64,000 nucleotides of DNA, from assembly GCF_021390595.1 (NCBI RefSeq), contig NZ_JAJEJR010000001.1, forward strand, positions 1,550,001-1,614,000, given 5' to 3'. Positions 56,397-64,000 of this stretch are shown piece after piece. The position numbers and the translations under genes were made by a program. This DNA comes from Paraburkholderia sp. HP33-1 (GTDB taxonomy: Bacteria; Pseudomonadota; Gammaproteobacteria; Burkholderiales; Burkholderiaceae). The notes under the pieces are model-generated. The model did not search any database and was not told where the DNA came from. It was given only the letters and a program-made list of their open reading frames with translations. Numbering within the stretch: position 1 is the stretch's first letter; each line of letters starts with the position of its first letter.

Positions 56397-57233
56397 CTAT
56401 TTCGCGCGCCACGCAATCCATAGCTTGCGGATCGGCGTCAACGCGATGCGCTGATGCAGCACGTGATAACCGTCGCGCTCGATTTCATCGAGCAACGCCA
56501 ACGCGAGCGCTGCGAGCGCGAGCAGCGTGCGCTGCGTCCGCCGCGCGCTGGCGGGCACCTCGGCGAGCGCGGTCTGAACCGCGGCGCGCGCGCGATGCGT
56601 CTGGAAGCGCATCAGCTCGGTGAACGCGTCGGTGTATTTGCGGTTGATCAGATCGGCGGCGGTGACGTTGTAGCGCTGCATCTCGTCGATCGGAACGTAG
56701 ATGCGGCCGTGTCGCGCATCGTTACCGGTTTCGGCGACGAACTGCGCGAGCATCAGGGCCTCGCCGAGCGAGGCGGCCCACTCCGACGCTGGCGCGGCAC
56801 CGTTGGCCGATCCGGTTGCCGCGGCGCGTGACACCAGCGATGCAAAATTGCCGCCAACGCCGCGCACATAGCGCCGCAGGTTCGGATAGTCGAGATAGCG
56901 CGCCTGGTCGAGATCCATCTCGAAGCCGGCGAGCAGTTCCTGCAGAGCCGGATATTCGGCCTGCGCGTCAGGCAGATAGGCCGCGAGCGCCTCGGAAACC
57001 GGATGCGACGGCGAGCCCGCGGCAAGCGCGGCGATTTCTTTTTGCCACCACGCGAGCTTGGTGCGGCCGACTGCGGGGTCGCTCGTTTCCTTGACCGTTT
57101 CCTCGAACTCGCGACGCAGCGCGAAGAGCGCCGTCAACAGCGGCTGACTCGCTGCGCGCGCCTGGCGAAGCGCATAGTAGGTGCTCGATCCTGGGGGCGC
57201 CGCTTTTTGCTGGCAATAATCGTCGAAATTCAC
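56397..57233 (-). CDS. Squalene/phytoene synthase family protein with altered Asp-rich motifs
   Basis: The 278-residue product is a clear homologue of HpnD-type presqualene diphosphate synthases (SDPAVGRTKLAWWQKEI at 51-67, GRIYVPIDEMQ near 177, and a C-terminal RIALTPIRKLWIAWR). Both magnesium-binding motifs are changed: the first (usually D-D-x-x-D) reads E44-E45-T-V-K48, and the second (usually R-D-V-G-E-D) reads A167-E-T-G-N-D172. Catalysis on prenyl diphosphates is therefore doubtful. I choose the GTG at 57233-57231 (N-F-D-D-Y-C follows); no other hopanoid gene is nearby. The frame extends to 57356. Confidence 0.85.
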   Translation of the reverse strand: MNFDDYCQQKAAPPGSSTYYALRQARAASQPLLTALFALRREFEETVKETSDPAVGRTKLAWWQKEIAALAAGSPSHPVSEALAAYLPDAQAEYPALQELLAGFEMDLDQARYLDYPNLRRYVRGVGGNFASLVSRAAATGSANGAAPASEWAASLGEALMLAQFVAETGNDARHGRIYVPIDEMQRYNVTAADLINRKYTDAFTELMRFQTHRARAAVQTALAEVPASARRTQRTLLALAALALALLDEIERDGYHVLHQRIALTPIRKLWIAWRAK

Positions 57234-57349
57234 GGGATGGGTGCGTGGGGAAGGGCTAGTCGAGAAGGGCGCCGGCGTCCGTCGCGGCGCCTTTTTCGCC
57301 GAGCCGAAAATTGTAGCATCGGCGCCGCGCGCGCAGATGCCGCTGAATG

Positions 57350-57378
57350 CAGACAAGCGCGGATCAATCGGTTAGAAT
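57350..57378 (+). promoter_or_regulatory. Candidate promoter of tRNA-Leu
   Basis: CAGACA (57350-57355) and TAGAAT (57373-57378) are 17 bases apart and match sigma-70 elements at four of six and five of six positions. Transcription would start about 80 bases before the tRNA. Confidence 0.5.
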
Positions 57379-57464
57379 CTCGCGCTTACGCTTTCGGACG
57401 CGCGTTTAGCGCGGTTGGGAGTGCACAGGACAATCGGGCGCGACGCATCGCGGCGTACCCGGCT

Positions 57465-57551
57465 GCGAGGGTGGCGAAATTGGTAGACGCACCAGGTTTA
57501 GGTCCTGACGCCCGCAAGGGTGTAGGGGTTCGAGTCCCCTCCCTCGCACCA
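57465..57551 (+). tRNA. tRNA-Leu (anticodon TAG)
   Basis: The 87-base sequence folds as a type II tRNA. The acceptor stem is GCGAGGG with CCCTCGC, the D-loop contains TTGGTAGA, the anticodon loop TTTAGGT carries TAG, a long variable arm follows (CGCCCGCAAGGGTGT), and the T-arm is GGGG-TTCGAGT-CCCC. CCA is encoded at 57549-57551. It reads leucine CUA and related codons. Confidence 0.97.
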
Positions 57552-57567
57552 CTTGTTGGTAGTCAAG

Positions 57568-57608
57568 AAAAACCCCGTCAAGTCTTTGGACCGACGGGGT
57601 TTTTCTTT
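57568..57608. terminator. Bidirectional terminator after tRNA-Leu
   Basis: A perfect 12-bp stem (AAAAACCCCGTC and its complement, 13-base loop) is followed by a T-rich run. It also suits the convergent small gene to the right. Confidence 0.9.
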
Positions 57609-57651
57609 TTGCGCGGTTTCTGGAAGACCGTTGTCCTGCTCGGCGGCCTTC

Positions 57652-57939
57652 TCAGGCGTCCGGCGCTCCCGACGCATCCTGCGATCCCGGTAGTTCCGCC
57701 TGCGCGGCGCCTTCGAGGAAGCGGCGCGTCGATTCGAACGCCTGCAGCATCTGGTCCGGCCACGGTGTTTGCAGCATCACCGCCTGATGATTTTCAAATG
57801 CCGACGTCAACAGTTTCGCCAGCTCCGGCGAACGAAGATGACGCAGCACGACGCTGAGCGCGATCGCAGTCGCCTGGCTCGCGCCGGCGGTCTGGAGTTC
57901 CGACGCGGTGAGTGCCGCGACCTGTTTGTTGATGTCCAC
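57652..57939 (-). CDS. Conserved hypothetical protein, 95 residues
   Basis: The family is not recognised. From the GTG at 57939-57937 the product reads M-D-I-N-K-Q-V-A-A-L-T, then mostly helical sequence (SQATAIALSVVLRHLRSPEL) and an acidic, Ala/Pro-rich tail. AGGGAC seven bases upstream supports this start over the TTG at 57984. No signal peptide or membrane segment is seen. It may share a transcript with the marR gene upstream, 116 bases away. Confidence 0.65.
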   Translation of the reverse strand: MDINKQVAALTASELQTAGASQATAIALSVVLRHLRSPELAKLLTSAFENHQAVMLQTPWPDQMLQAFESTRRFLEGAAQAELPGSQDASGAPDA

Positions 57940-58055
57940 TGAAACGTCCCTGAATGAAAAAGAGGATGAAGGCAAGTTGGCCAATCCTCAATTTTGACAC
58001 GCGCCACCCGATGCCGTGAAACGGCGCGCTTCAAACACTGCGGGTTCGCCGTGCG

Positions 58056-58508
58056 TTATGACTCCCGCGCGTTCATCGTGCTGATCACCTTATCGAGCGC
58101 CGCGCCGAGCGCGGCCCTTTCCTCTTCGTCGAGGCAGTCGAACAAATCGTCGTTCCATTTGCGCGCGATCGGCATCACCTTGCGGTAGAGTGCGCGGCCT
58201 TCCTGCGTCAAGGAAACCAGTACGACGCGGCCGTCCGCGGCGCTCGCTTCGCGCTGCACGAGTCCCTGCCGGATCAGGGCTTCGGCTGCGCGGCTCGCCT
58301 GGCTTTTGTCGAGATTGGCATGCCGCGCCAGTTCCATGATCGAGAACGGCCCGAACGACCCCACCGATGCAATCACCCGTGCTTCAGGCAGCGTCACGTC
58401 GAGCTTCGCCGCGTAGCGCGCGCTGATGCCGCGCTCGGCCAGTTTGTTCAGCACGTGCAGGCGGTATGTGAGGAACTGCTCGAGCCCGGCTTTGGCGGAG
58501 TCCTTCAT
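58056..58508 (-). CDS. MarR-family transcriptional regulator
   Basis: This 150-residue winged-helix regulator has the MarR core: helix-turn-helix FSIMELARHANLDKSQASRAAEALIRQGLV and the wing with ADGRVVLVSLTQEGRAL, where the D-x-R pair is typical. MarR proteins usually repress nearby genes and release DNA on binding small aromatic ligands. It lies 63 bases downstream of the glycerate kinase gene in the same direction, so co-transcription is likely. The ligand is unknown. Confidence 0.9.
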   Translation of the reverse strand: MKDSAKAGLEQFLTYRLHVLNKLAERGISARYAAKLDVTLPEARVIASVGSFGPFSIMELARHANLDKSQASRAAEALIRQGLVQREASAADGRVVLVSLTQEGRALYRKVMPIARKWNDDLFDCLDEEERAALGAALDKVISTMNARES

Positions 58509-58571
58509 GGTCACCCCGTGATGAGTGGAACGGTCGTGGCGCTGTGATTGTTGCTGCAACCGTTTTGCGGG

Positions 58572-59717
58572 TCAACGCACGCCGTATTTCAGGCGCGTCA
58601 GCTGCTCGGCCTCGTTGGCGAGCAGGCGCGCCGCGTCGCGAATTGCGACGTCGAGCGTGATCGGCCCCGGCGCCGGCGAAAAGCAGCCGCTGAAGTATTC
58701 GGCAAGACGCGGCAGCGCGGCGGGATCGACCGCGCCGGACAGCAGCGTGGCGGGCACGCCCGCGGCCCGCGCATGCGCACATGCGATGAACGGCGCCTTA
58801 CCGTGCAGCGTCTGCACGTCGGAGCGGCCTTCGCCGGTGATCAGCCAGTCGGCGCCAGCAAGCGCGGCGTCGAGGCCGATCTGCCGCGCAACCGTTTCCG
58901 CGCCCGGCTCGAACTGCGCGCCGAGCATGTGCAGCGCGAAGCCGAGCCCGCCCGCCGCGCCGGCGCCCGCCTTGTCGCGCGCGGTGCGGCCCAGCGCGGC
59001 TTCGAGCAGATCGGCGAAGCGCGCGAGCGCCGCGTCGATCGACGCGACCTGTTCGGGCTTGACGCCTTTTTGTGGGCCGAAGATCGCGGTTGCTCCGTGC
59101 TCGCCGGTGAGCGGGTTGTCGACGTCCGACATGCCGATGAACTGCGTGTCGGCAAGCCGCGTATCTAACTGCGACACGTCGACCCGTGCAATACGCGCCA
59201 GTTGCTCGGGCGTGCCGTCGAGCTCATTGCCTTGCGCATCGAAGAGCTGCAGGCCAAGGCCGGCGAGCAGGCCGGCGCCGCCGTCGTTCGTGCTGCTGCC
59301 GCCGAGTGCGACGAAAAAACGCCGCACGCCAGCGTCGAGCAGCGCGCGAATCGCCTCGCCCATGCCGCGCGTGCTGCGCGCCTCGACCGGCACGCCCATG
59401 CCGACCGGGTCCGTTATGCCGACGATCTCCGCCGTTTCGATGATTGCGCTGCCATCCGCGAGCAGGCCCGTCAGCGCTTCGCGTGTCGGACCGGCCGCGC
59501 CTTGCACGCTGAGCGCGCGGCGCTCGCCGCCGCTCGTGAGCATGGCGTCGAGCGTGCCCTCACCGCCGTCGGCCATTGGGCAGATGCGCACGCTGGCGTC
59601 GGGGCGTGCGCGCAGGATGCCGGATGCGATGGCCTGCGCGACCTGTTCCGCACTGAGCGAGCCTTTGAATGAATCGGGAGCGATGACGACGACAGGCGAG
59701 GGCGACGAATTCGGCAT
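58572..59717 (-). CDS. Glycerate kinase (GarK/GlxK family)
   Basis: This enzyme phosphorylates D-glycerate, probably to 2-phosphoglycerate, feeding glyoxylate or glucarate breakdown into glycolysis. The 381-residue protein has the family N-terminus (VVVIAPDSFKGSLSA), PMADGGEGTLDAM, VALGGSSTNDGGAG and LITGEGRSDVQT. Length is normal. No glyoxylate carboligase or tartronate semialdehyde reductase lies in the window. Confidence 0.92.
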   Translation of the reverse strand: MPNSSPSPVVVIAPDSFKGSLSAEQVAQAIASGILRARPDASVRICPMADGGEGTLDAMLTSGGERRALSVQGAAGPTREALTGLLADGSAIIETAEIVGITDPVGMGVPVEARSTRGMGEAIRALLDAGVRRFFVALGGSSTNDGGAGLLAGLGLQLFDAQGNELDGTPEQLARIARVDVSQLDTRLADTQFIGMSDVDNPLTGEHGATAIFGPQKGVKPEQVASIDAALARFADLLEAALGRTARDKAGAGAAGGLGFALHMLGAQFEPGAETVARQIGLDAALAGADWLITGEGRSDVQTLHGKAPFIACAHARAAGVPATLLSGAVDPAALPRLAEYFSGCFSPAPGPITLDVAIRDAARLLANEAEQLTRLKYGVR

Positions 59718-60274
59718 GGTGTCTCGGAGAGGTTTGAGTCGTTGTAAGCGGTTGCTGAAGCGGGTGAAGCGACCGGCTGCGGGCGACCGGCGGCGGGCGA
59801 CCGGCTGCTGGCGGCTCGACCGAGTGCGTTAGCTTAGCAGCATGGGGGCGTCGGCTGAATAGGTCGAACGGCATAGGGGATCGCCGCAACGACGCGTCGG
59901 CCGCGGGTGCGCGCGAGCGTCTGCACGAACCCTCGTCGCGGGACAAAAAAACGGCGGAGGAATGCCCGGTGCGGATCGGATCACGACGCCAGAGGCTGAC
60001 CGCTCCGCTGGTGTCAAAACCACCCGAAAATGGCCATCAAAATCCCCGGAATGCGGGGAAAAGTCGATGCAATCATCGAATCCCGGTTAGGCGCGCAAAT
60101 AGTTTGCTAAAATATTCGGCTCTTTGGACTCAACCGTGCTGCCAGCGGCCTGCAAGCCCGCGGCGCAGGCGCCTGGTCGATGCAATCGGCGACGCAAGCC
60201 GATGCCAAGCGACATCGACAGGCGGCACGAGAAGATAACTGATTCGCTCGAATAATTTTAGGACGATTGAAGCC
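59718..60274. other. Intergenic region glycerate kinase / tig
   Basis: This 557-base divergent region contains three 14-bp direct repeats (listed separately), a small 6-bp hairpin at 60043-60059 and a TAAAAT box at 60108-60113 that may be the tig -10 element with a poor -35. No gene is recognised; open frames across it lack ribosome sites and family content. Confidence 0.45.
59769..59810. repeat. Three 14-bp direct repeats
   Basis: GCGACCGGCTGCGG (59769), GCGACCGGCGGCGG (59783) and GCGACCGGCTGCTG (59797) lie head to tail upstream of the glycerate kinase start. They could be a binding-site array or slippage product. Confidence 0.8.
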
Positions 60275-61621
60275 ATGGCTAACGTTGTTGAAAACCTCGG
60301 CAAGCTCGAACGCCGCGTGACGATTTCCCTGCCGAAGGATGCCGTGCAGAAGGAAGTGGATTCGCGTATCCGTCAACTCGCGAAGAACGTGCGCATGCCG
60401 GGTTTCCGCCCGGGCAAGGTGCCGCTCAAGATGGTGACGCAACAGTATTCGGGCCAGGTGGAAGCCGAAGTGCTGAGCGACAAGGTCGGCAAGGAATTCT
60501 TCGATATCAGCCGCACCGAAAACCTGCGTGTCGCGGGTCAACCGAGCTTCGCGCCGAAGGCCGACGCCGCTGAAGGCAGCTACGCGTTCGACGCGACCTT
60601 CGAGGTGTACCCGGAAGTGAAGCTGGGCGACGTCGCCACGGCAGAAATCGAGCGCACCACGACCACCATCAGCGAAGCGGAAATCGACCGCACGCTGGAC
60701 ATCCTGCGCAAGCAGCGCGTGCACTTCCACGCTCGTGGTGAATCCGGCGAGCACGGCGACGGCGGCGCGGACACGGCCGCGAAAGACGGCGATCGCGTGA
60801 CGGTCGACTTCCTCGGCAAGCTCGACGGTGAAGCATTCCAGGGTGGTAACGCCGAAGACTTCGGCTTCATCCTTGGCGAAGGCCGCATGCTGCCGGAATT
60901 CGAAAAAGCCGCGCTCGGCCTGAAGGCTGGCGAAGCGAAGGAATTCGACCTGAAGTTCCCGGACGACTACCACGGCAAGGAAGTGGCAGGCAAGACGGCG
61001 CAATTCACGATCACGATGAAGAAGATCGAATGGCCGCATCTGCCCGAAGTCAACGGCGAATTCGCGAAGTCGCTCGGCATCGAAGACGGCGATCTGACCA
61101 AGATGCGCGCCGAGATCAAGGACAACCTCGAGCGTGAAGCGAAGCGTCGCACGCAAGCCATCGTCAAGAATCAGGTGATGGACGCACTGCTGAAGATCTC
61201 GGAACTCGACGTGCCGAACGCGCTGATCGAACAGGATCAGGAACGCCTCGTCGCGATGGCTCGCCAGGATCTGGAGCAGCGCGGCGTGCCGAACGCCAAG
61301 GACGCGCCGATCCCTGCCGCGATGTTCAAGGAGCAGGCCGAGCGCCGCGTGAAGCTGGGCCTCGTGCTGGCCGAGCTCGTGAAGGCGAACGAACTGCAGG
61401 CGAAGCCGGAGCAGATCCGCGCCGAAGTCGACGAATTCGCGAAAAGCTATGAAGACCCGAAGGAAGTCGTCCGCTGGTATTATTCAAACCAGCAACGTCT
61501 TGCTGAAATGGAAGCGTATGTCGTTGAAGCCAACGTCGTCGACTTCGTCCTCAGCAAGGCCAAGGTGACGGACAAGGAAGTGAGCTTCGAAGAACTGGCA
61601 AGCGCAACGGCGCAGGCGTAA
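60275..61621 (+). CDS. tig: Trigger factor (ribosome-associated chaperone)
   Basis: Trigger factor binds the ribosome exit tunnel and folds new chains. The 448-residue protein has the ribosome-binding domain with the signature [16 protein letters not shown] (about 39-54), an FKBP-like prolyl isomerase domain (about 165-255: [17 protein letters not shown]) and a helical C-terminal chaperone domain. A loop near 155-170 is Asp/Gly/Ala-rich. clpP and clpX follow, the standard tig-clpP-clpX order. Confidence 0.97.
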   Translation: MANVVENLGKLERRVTISLPKDAVQKEVDSRIRQLAKNVRMPGFRPGKVPLKMVTQQYSGQVEAEVLSDKVGKEFFDISRTENLRVAGQPSFAPKADAAEGSYAFDATFEVYPEVKLGDVATAEIERTTTTISEAEIDRTLDILRKQRVHFHARGESGEHGDGGADTAAKDGDRVTVDFLGKLDGEAFQGGNAEDFGFILGEGRMLPEFEKAALGLKAGEAKEFDLKFPDDYHGKEVAGKTAQFTITMKKIEWPHLPEVNGEFAKSLGIEDGDLTKMRAEIKDNLEREAKRRTQAIVKNQVMDALLKISELDVPNALIEQDQERLVAMARQDLEQRGVPNAKDAPIPAAMFKEQAERRVKLGLVLAELVKANELQAKPEQIRAEVDEFAKSYEDPKEVVRWYYSNQQRLAEMEAYVVEANVVDFVLSKAKVTDKEVSFEELASATAQA

Positions 61622-61631
61622 GCGTCGCTGC

Positions 61632-61682
61632 AACGGCGTGCCGGCTGTCGGAGCGACCGACGGCCCGCACGCCGTTTTTTTG
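61632..61682 (+). terminator. Intrinsic terminator of tig
   Basis: A long stem (AACGGCGTGC with GCACGCCGTT, continued inward by CTGTCGG with CCGACGG) is followed by seven T. It separates tig from clpP transcription. Confidence 0.9.
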
Positions 61683-61816
61683 TGCCGTGAAAATGTGTGA
61701 CGCACCGGATCAGGTCGTGCGGCGCACACATCAGACTGCACTTGAATACGGGCTCGTCGCACCAACCTGTGTCCAGCGGCTAATATTCAGACTATTTCCA
61801 GACAAGGATCCATTGC

Positions 61817-62470
61817 ATGACCTTTCGCGCCCAAATGCTGGACACGTTGACCTCCCAGTCGTCCCGGGATCTCGAAGCGCAGGCACTCGGTCTGGTGCCG
61901 ATCGTCGTGGAAACGAGCGGCCGGGGCGAGCGCTCGTATGATATTTATTCGCGTCTACTGAAAGAACGCATCGTGTTCCTCGTGGGCGAAGTGAACGACC
62001 AGACGGCCAATCTGGTGGTCGCGCAGATGCTGTTTCTCGAAAGCGAAAATCCGGACAAAGACATCTATTTCTATATCAACAGCCCGGGCGGGTCGGTGTC
62101 GGCGGGTATGGCGATCTACGATACGATGCAGTTCATCAAGCCGGACGTCTCGACGCTGTGTATGGGACTCGCGGCAAGCATGGGCGCGTTCCTGCTCGCG
62201 GCCGGTGCGAAGGGCAAGCGTTTCGCGCTGCCGAATTCGCGCGTGATGATTCACCAGCCGCTCGGCGGCGCGCGCGGCCAGGCATCGGACATCGAAATCC
62301 AGGCGCGTGAAATCCTGTACCTGAAGGATCGGCTGAATCATCTGCTCGCGCACCACACCGGTCAGCCCGTCGAGCGTATAGCGCGCGACACCGACCGCGA
62401 CAATTTCATGTCCGGTGATGACGCGCAAGCTTACGGCCTCGTCGATCAGGTGGCGCACAAGCGTCCCTGA
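61817..62470 (+). CDS. clpP: ATP-dependent Clp protease proteolytic subunit ClpP
   Basis: ClpP forms the tetradecameric serine protease barrel used by ClpX or ClpA. The 217-residue protein has catalytic Ser121 (GLAASMGAF), His146 ([12 protein letters not shown]) and Asp195 (RDTDRDNFM), with the handle region between. The first about 20 residues are probably a processed propeptide. The gene is followed by clpX after 196 bases that hold two hairpins. Confidence 0.97.
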   Translation: MTFRAQMLDTLTSQSSRDLEAQALGLVPIVVETSGRGERSYDIYSRLLKERIVFLVGEVNDQTANLVVAQMLFLESENPDKDIYFYINSPGGSVSAGMAIYDTMQFIKPDVSTLCMGLAASMGAFLLAAGAKGKRFALPNSRVMIHQPLGGARGQASDIEIQAREILYLKDRLNHLLAHHTGQPVERIARDTDRDNFMSGDDAQAYGLVDQVAHKRP

Positions 62471-62476
62471 TCTGGT

Positions 62477-62520
62477 ACGGTTTTGCCCCGCTGTTTTGCC
62501 CACTGTTGTGGCAAAACCGT
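62477..62520 (+). other. Hairpin 1 between clpP and clpX
   Basis: A perfect 11-bp stem ACGGTTTTGCC/GGCAAAACCGT with a 22-base loop starts seven bases after the clpP stop. There is no T-tract, so it is a candidate for RNA processing or partial termination. Confidence 0.55.
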
Positions 62521-62591
62521 CATCGGGTCGGTTGTGAATGACCAACTTCCGTCCGGGCGTTTGCGGCAAGCGCCGTTATCCTGCTAACTAG

Positions 62592-62620
62592 CCCTGCCGC
62601 GCCCAAACTGCGTGGCAGGG
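62592..62620 (+). other. Hairpin 2 between clpP and clpX
   Basis: A 10-bp stem CCCTGCCGCG/CGTGGCAGGG (one G-T pair, nine-base loop) is followed after ten bases by TATTAT (62631-62636), a -10-like element for clpX. Confidence 0.5.
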
Positions 62621-62666
62621 GCAAACGGCGTATTATGTAATCCGGTGTCCGGAGGCTCACACATCT

Positions 62667-63938
62667 ATGGCGGACAAGAAAGGTTCTAACAGCGAAAAGC
62701 TGTTGTATTGCTCGTTCTGCGGCAAGAGTCAGCATGAGGTCAAGAAACTGATTGCTGGCCCGTCGGTGTTCATCTGTGATGAATGTATCGACCTTTGCAA
62801 CGAAATCATTCGCGACGAGGCTGCGGGCGCGGGCATCGAGGCGGGCTTGTCCAAGTCCGATCTGCCGACTCCGCAGGAAATCCGCGAAATTCTCGACCAG
62901 TATGTGATCGGTCAGGAGCGCGCGAAGAAGATCCTCGCGGTTGCGGTCTACAACCACTACAAGCGCCTCAAGCATCTCGACAAGAAGGATGAAATCGAGC
63001 TGTCGAAGAGCAACATCCTGCTGATTGGCCCGACCGGTTCAGGCAAGACGTTGCTCGCACAGACGCTCGCGCGCCTTCTGAACGTGCCGTTCGTGATTGC
63101 CGACGCAACCACGCTGACGGAAGCCGGCTATGTCGGCGAAGACGTCGAGAACATTATTCAGAAGCTGCTGCAGAACTGCAATTACGAGGTGGACAAGGCC
63201 CAGCGCGGCATTGTCTATATCGACGAAATCGACAAGATCAGCCGCAAGTCCGACAACCCGTCCATCACGCGCGACGTGTCGGGCGAAGGCGTTCAGCAGG
63301 CTCTCCTGAAGCTGGTCGAAGGCACGATGGCATCGGTGCCGCCGCAAGGTGGCCGTAAGCATCCGAACCAGGACTTCATCCAGGTTGATACGACGAACAT
63401 TCTGTTCATCTGCGGCGGTGCCTTCGACGGCCTCGAGAAGGTCATCGTCGATCGTACCGAGAAGACCGGCATCGGCTTCGGCGCGAGCGTGAAGAGCAAG
63501 CAGGACCGCGACGCCGGCGAAGTGCTGCGCGAAGTCGAGCCGGAAGATCTGATCAAGTTCGGCCTGATTCCGGAACTGATCGGCCGTCTGCCGGTGGTCG
63601 CCACGCTCGGCAAGCTCGACGAAGCGGCTCTGATGAAGATTCTCGTCGAACCGAAAAATGCGCTGGTCAAGCAGTACCACAAGCTCTTCAGCATGGAGCG
63701 CGTCGAGCTCGAAATTCGTCCGGCCGCGCTGCAGGCCGTGGCACGCAAGGCGATCCGCCGCAAGACCGGCGCGCGGGGATTGCGTTCGATTCTGGAACAG
63801 GCGCTGCTCGATGTGATGTACGACCTGCCGCAAATGAAAGGTGTCAGCAAGGTCATCATTGACGACAACGTTATCGACGGCGACGGCAAACCGCTGCTGA
63901 TCTACGAAGACGCGCCGAAGGTCGCGGGTTCGAACTGA
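62667..63938 (+). CDS. clpX: Clp protease ATP-binding subunit ClpX
   Basis: ClpX unfolds substrates and feeds ClpP. The 423-residue protein has the N-terminal zinc domain (C15, C18, C37, C40), Walker A GPTGSGKT, the pore loop G-Y-V-G ([11 protein letters not shown]), Walker [11 protein letters not shown], the I-G-F loop for ClpP docking (TGIGFGA) and a C-terminal small AAA+ domain with the sensor-2 Arg region GARGLRSI. A terminator follows the stop. Confidence 0.97.
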   Translation: MADKKGSNSEKLLYCSFCGKSQHEVKKLIAGPSVFICDECIDLCNEIIRDEAAGAGIEAGLSKSDLPTPQEIREILDQYVIGQERAKKILAVAVYNHYKRLKHLDKKDEIELSKSNILLIGPTGSGKTLLAQTLARLLNVPFVIADATTLTEAGYVGEDVENIIQKLLQNCNYEVDKAQRGIVYIDEIDKISRKSDNPSITRDVSGEGVQQALLKLVEGTMASVPPQGGRKHPNQDFIQVDTTNILFICGGAFDGLEKVIVDRTEKTGIGFGASVKSKQDRDAGEVLREVEPEDLIKFGLIPELIGRLPVVATLGKLDEAALMKILVEPKNALVKQYHKLFSMERVELEIRPAALQAVARKAIRRKTGARGLRSILEQALLDVMYDLPQMKGVSKVIIDDNVIDGDGKPLLIYEDAPKVAGSN

Positions 63939-63956
63939 TCGGCTTTCGAGTTCTGC

Positions 63957-63993
63957 AAAAAAGCCGTTCATGGCGACGTGAACGGCTTTTTCG
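63957..63993 (+). terminator. Intrinsic terminator of clpX
   Basis: A stem built from AAAAAAGCCGTTCA and TGAACGGCTTTTT with an eight-base loop, ending in a T-run, lies about 20 bases after the clpX stop. Confidence 0.92.
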
Positions 63994-64000
63994 TTTATCG

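Noticed and set aside
58525..59832. 435-codon plus-strand frame opposite glycerate kinase
   Set aside because: It has Ser/Arg/Pro-rich shadow composition; the minus strand has glycerate kinase motifs.
1..64000. Search for CRISPR arrays, insertion sequences, integrases, toxin-antitoxin pairs and prophage genes
   Set aside because: No regular spacer-repeat pattern, transposase, integrase or phage structural gene was seen; the only repeats are short tandem units at 26921 and 59769.

Overview
The window looks like a chromosomal housekeeping segment of a high-GC betaproteobacterium of the Burkholderia/Paraburkholderia group. The evidence is a class I polyhydroxyalkanoate (PHA) cluster phaC-phaA-phaB-phaR of the Cupriavidus/Burkholderia type, the order surE-pcm-nlpD-rpoS, a divergent bamD/rluD pair, an RisA/RisS-like OmpR/EnvZ pair, and strong G/C preference at third codon positions. 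I see no prophage, insertion sequence, CRISPR array, rRNA operon or integron. One tRNA gene (Leu, anticodon TAG) is present. Species assignment is inference.

Layout. 1-4.9 kb: end of the ybaB gene, recR, a class III CoA-transferase and a complete SsuABC/TauABC-like ABC importer. 5-15.7 kb: a quinone oxidoreductase on the minus strand, surE-pcm-nlpD-rpoS, a PolB-like exonuclease, rlmD, minus-strand bamD, and rluD-pgeF. 16-21.2 kb: PHA synthesis and its regulator. 21.5-28.3 kb: dusC-like, rimO, a KdgK-type sugar kinase, a BktB-type thiolase, a secreted hypothetical protein and metC. 28.4-37 kb: a more accessory stretch with two small membrane proteins, serB, a stand-alone LigD-type polymerase, a possible gene remnant, a secreted protein, a FetAB-like exporter and an AsmA protein. 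37.5-41.7 kb: a three-gene phosphorelay. 41.8-48.4 kb: mscL, a PLP dehydratase, argE and mfd, all on the minus strand. 48.5-52.6 kb: ispD-ispF, an AhpC-type peroxiredoxin and the OmpR/EnvZ pair. 52.8-59.7 kb: a small secreted protein, DUF1800 and DUF1501 proteins, a squalene-synthase-family protein with altered catalytic motifs, tRNA-Leu, a hypothetical protein, a MarR regulator and glycerate kinase. 60.3-64 kb: tig-clpP-clpX.

How the genes work together. PhaA condenses acetyl-CoA, PhaB reduces acetoacetyl-CoA and PhaC polymerises; PhaR is the expected repressor, and BktB, four genes downstream of phaR, could supply longer 3-ketoacyl-CoA. IspD and IspF are two steps of the MEP isoprenoid route. 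Trigger factor with ClpXP forms a folding and proteolysis module. NlpD, BamD and AsmA serve the envelope, and SurE, Pcm and RpoS are stationary-phase functions.

No large unknown system is evident. The observations most worth checking are the squalene-synthase homologue that has lost its metal-binding aspartates, the solo LigD polymerase domain, an unannotated 43-residue membrane protein, a start-less 53-codon reading frame, and the phaC promoter, which decides the phaC start.
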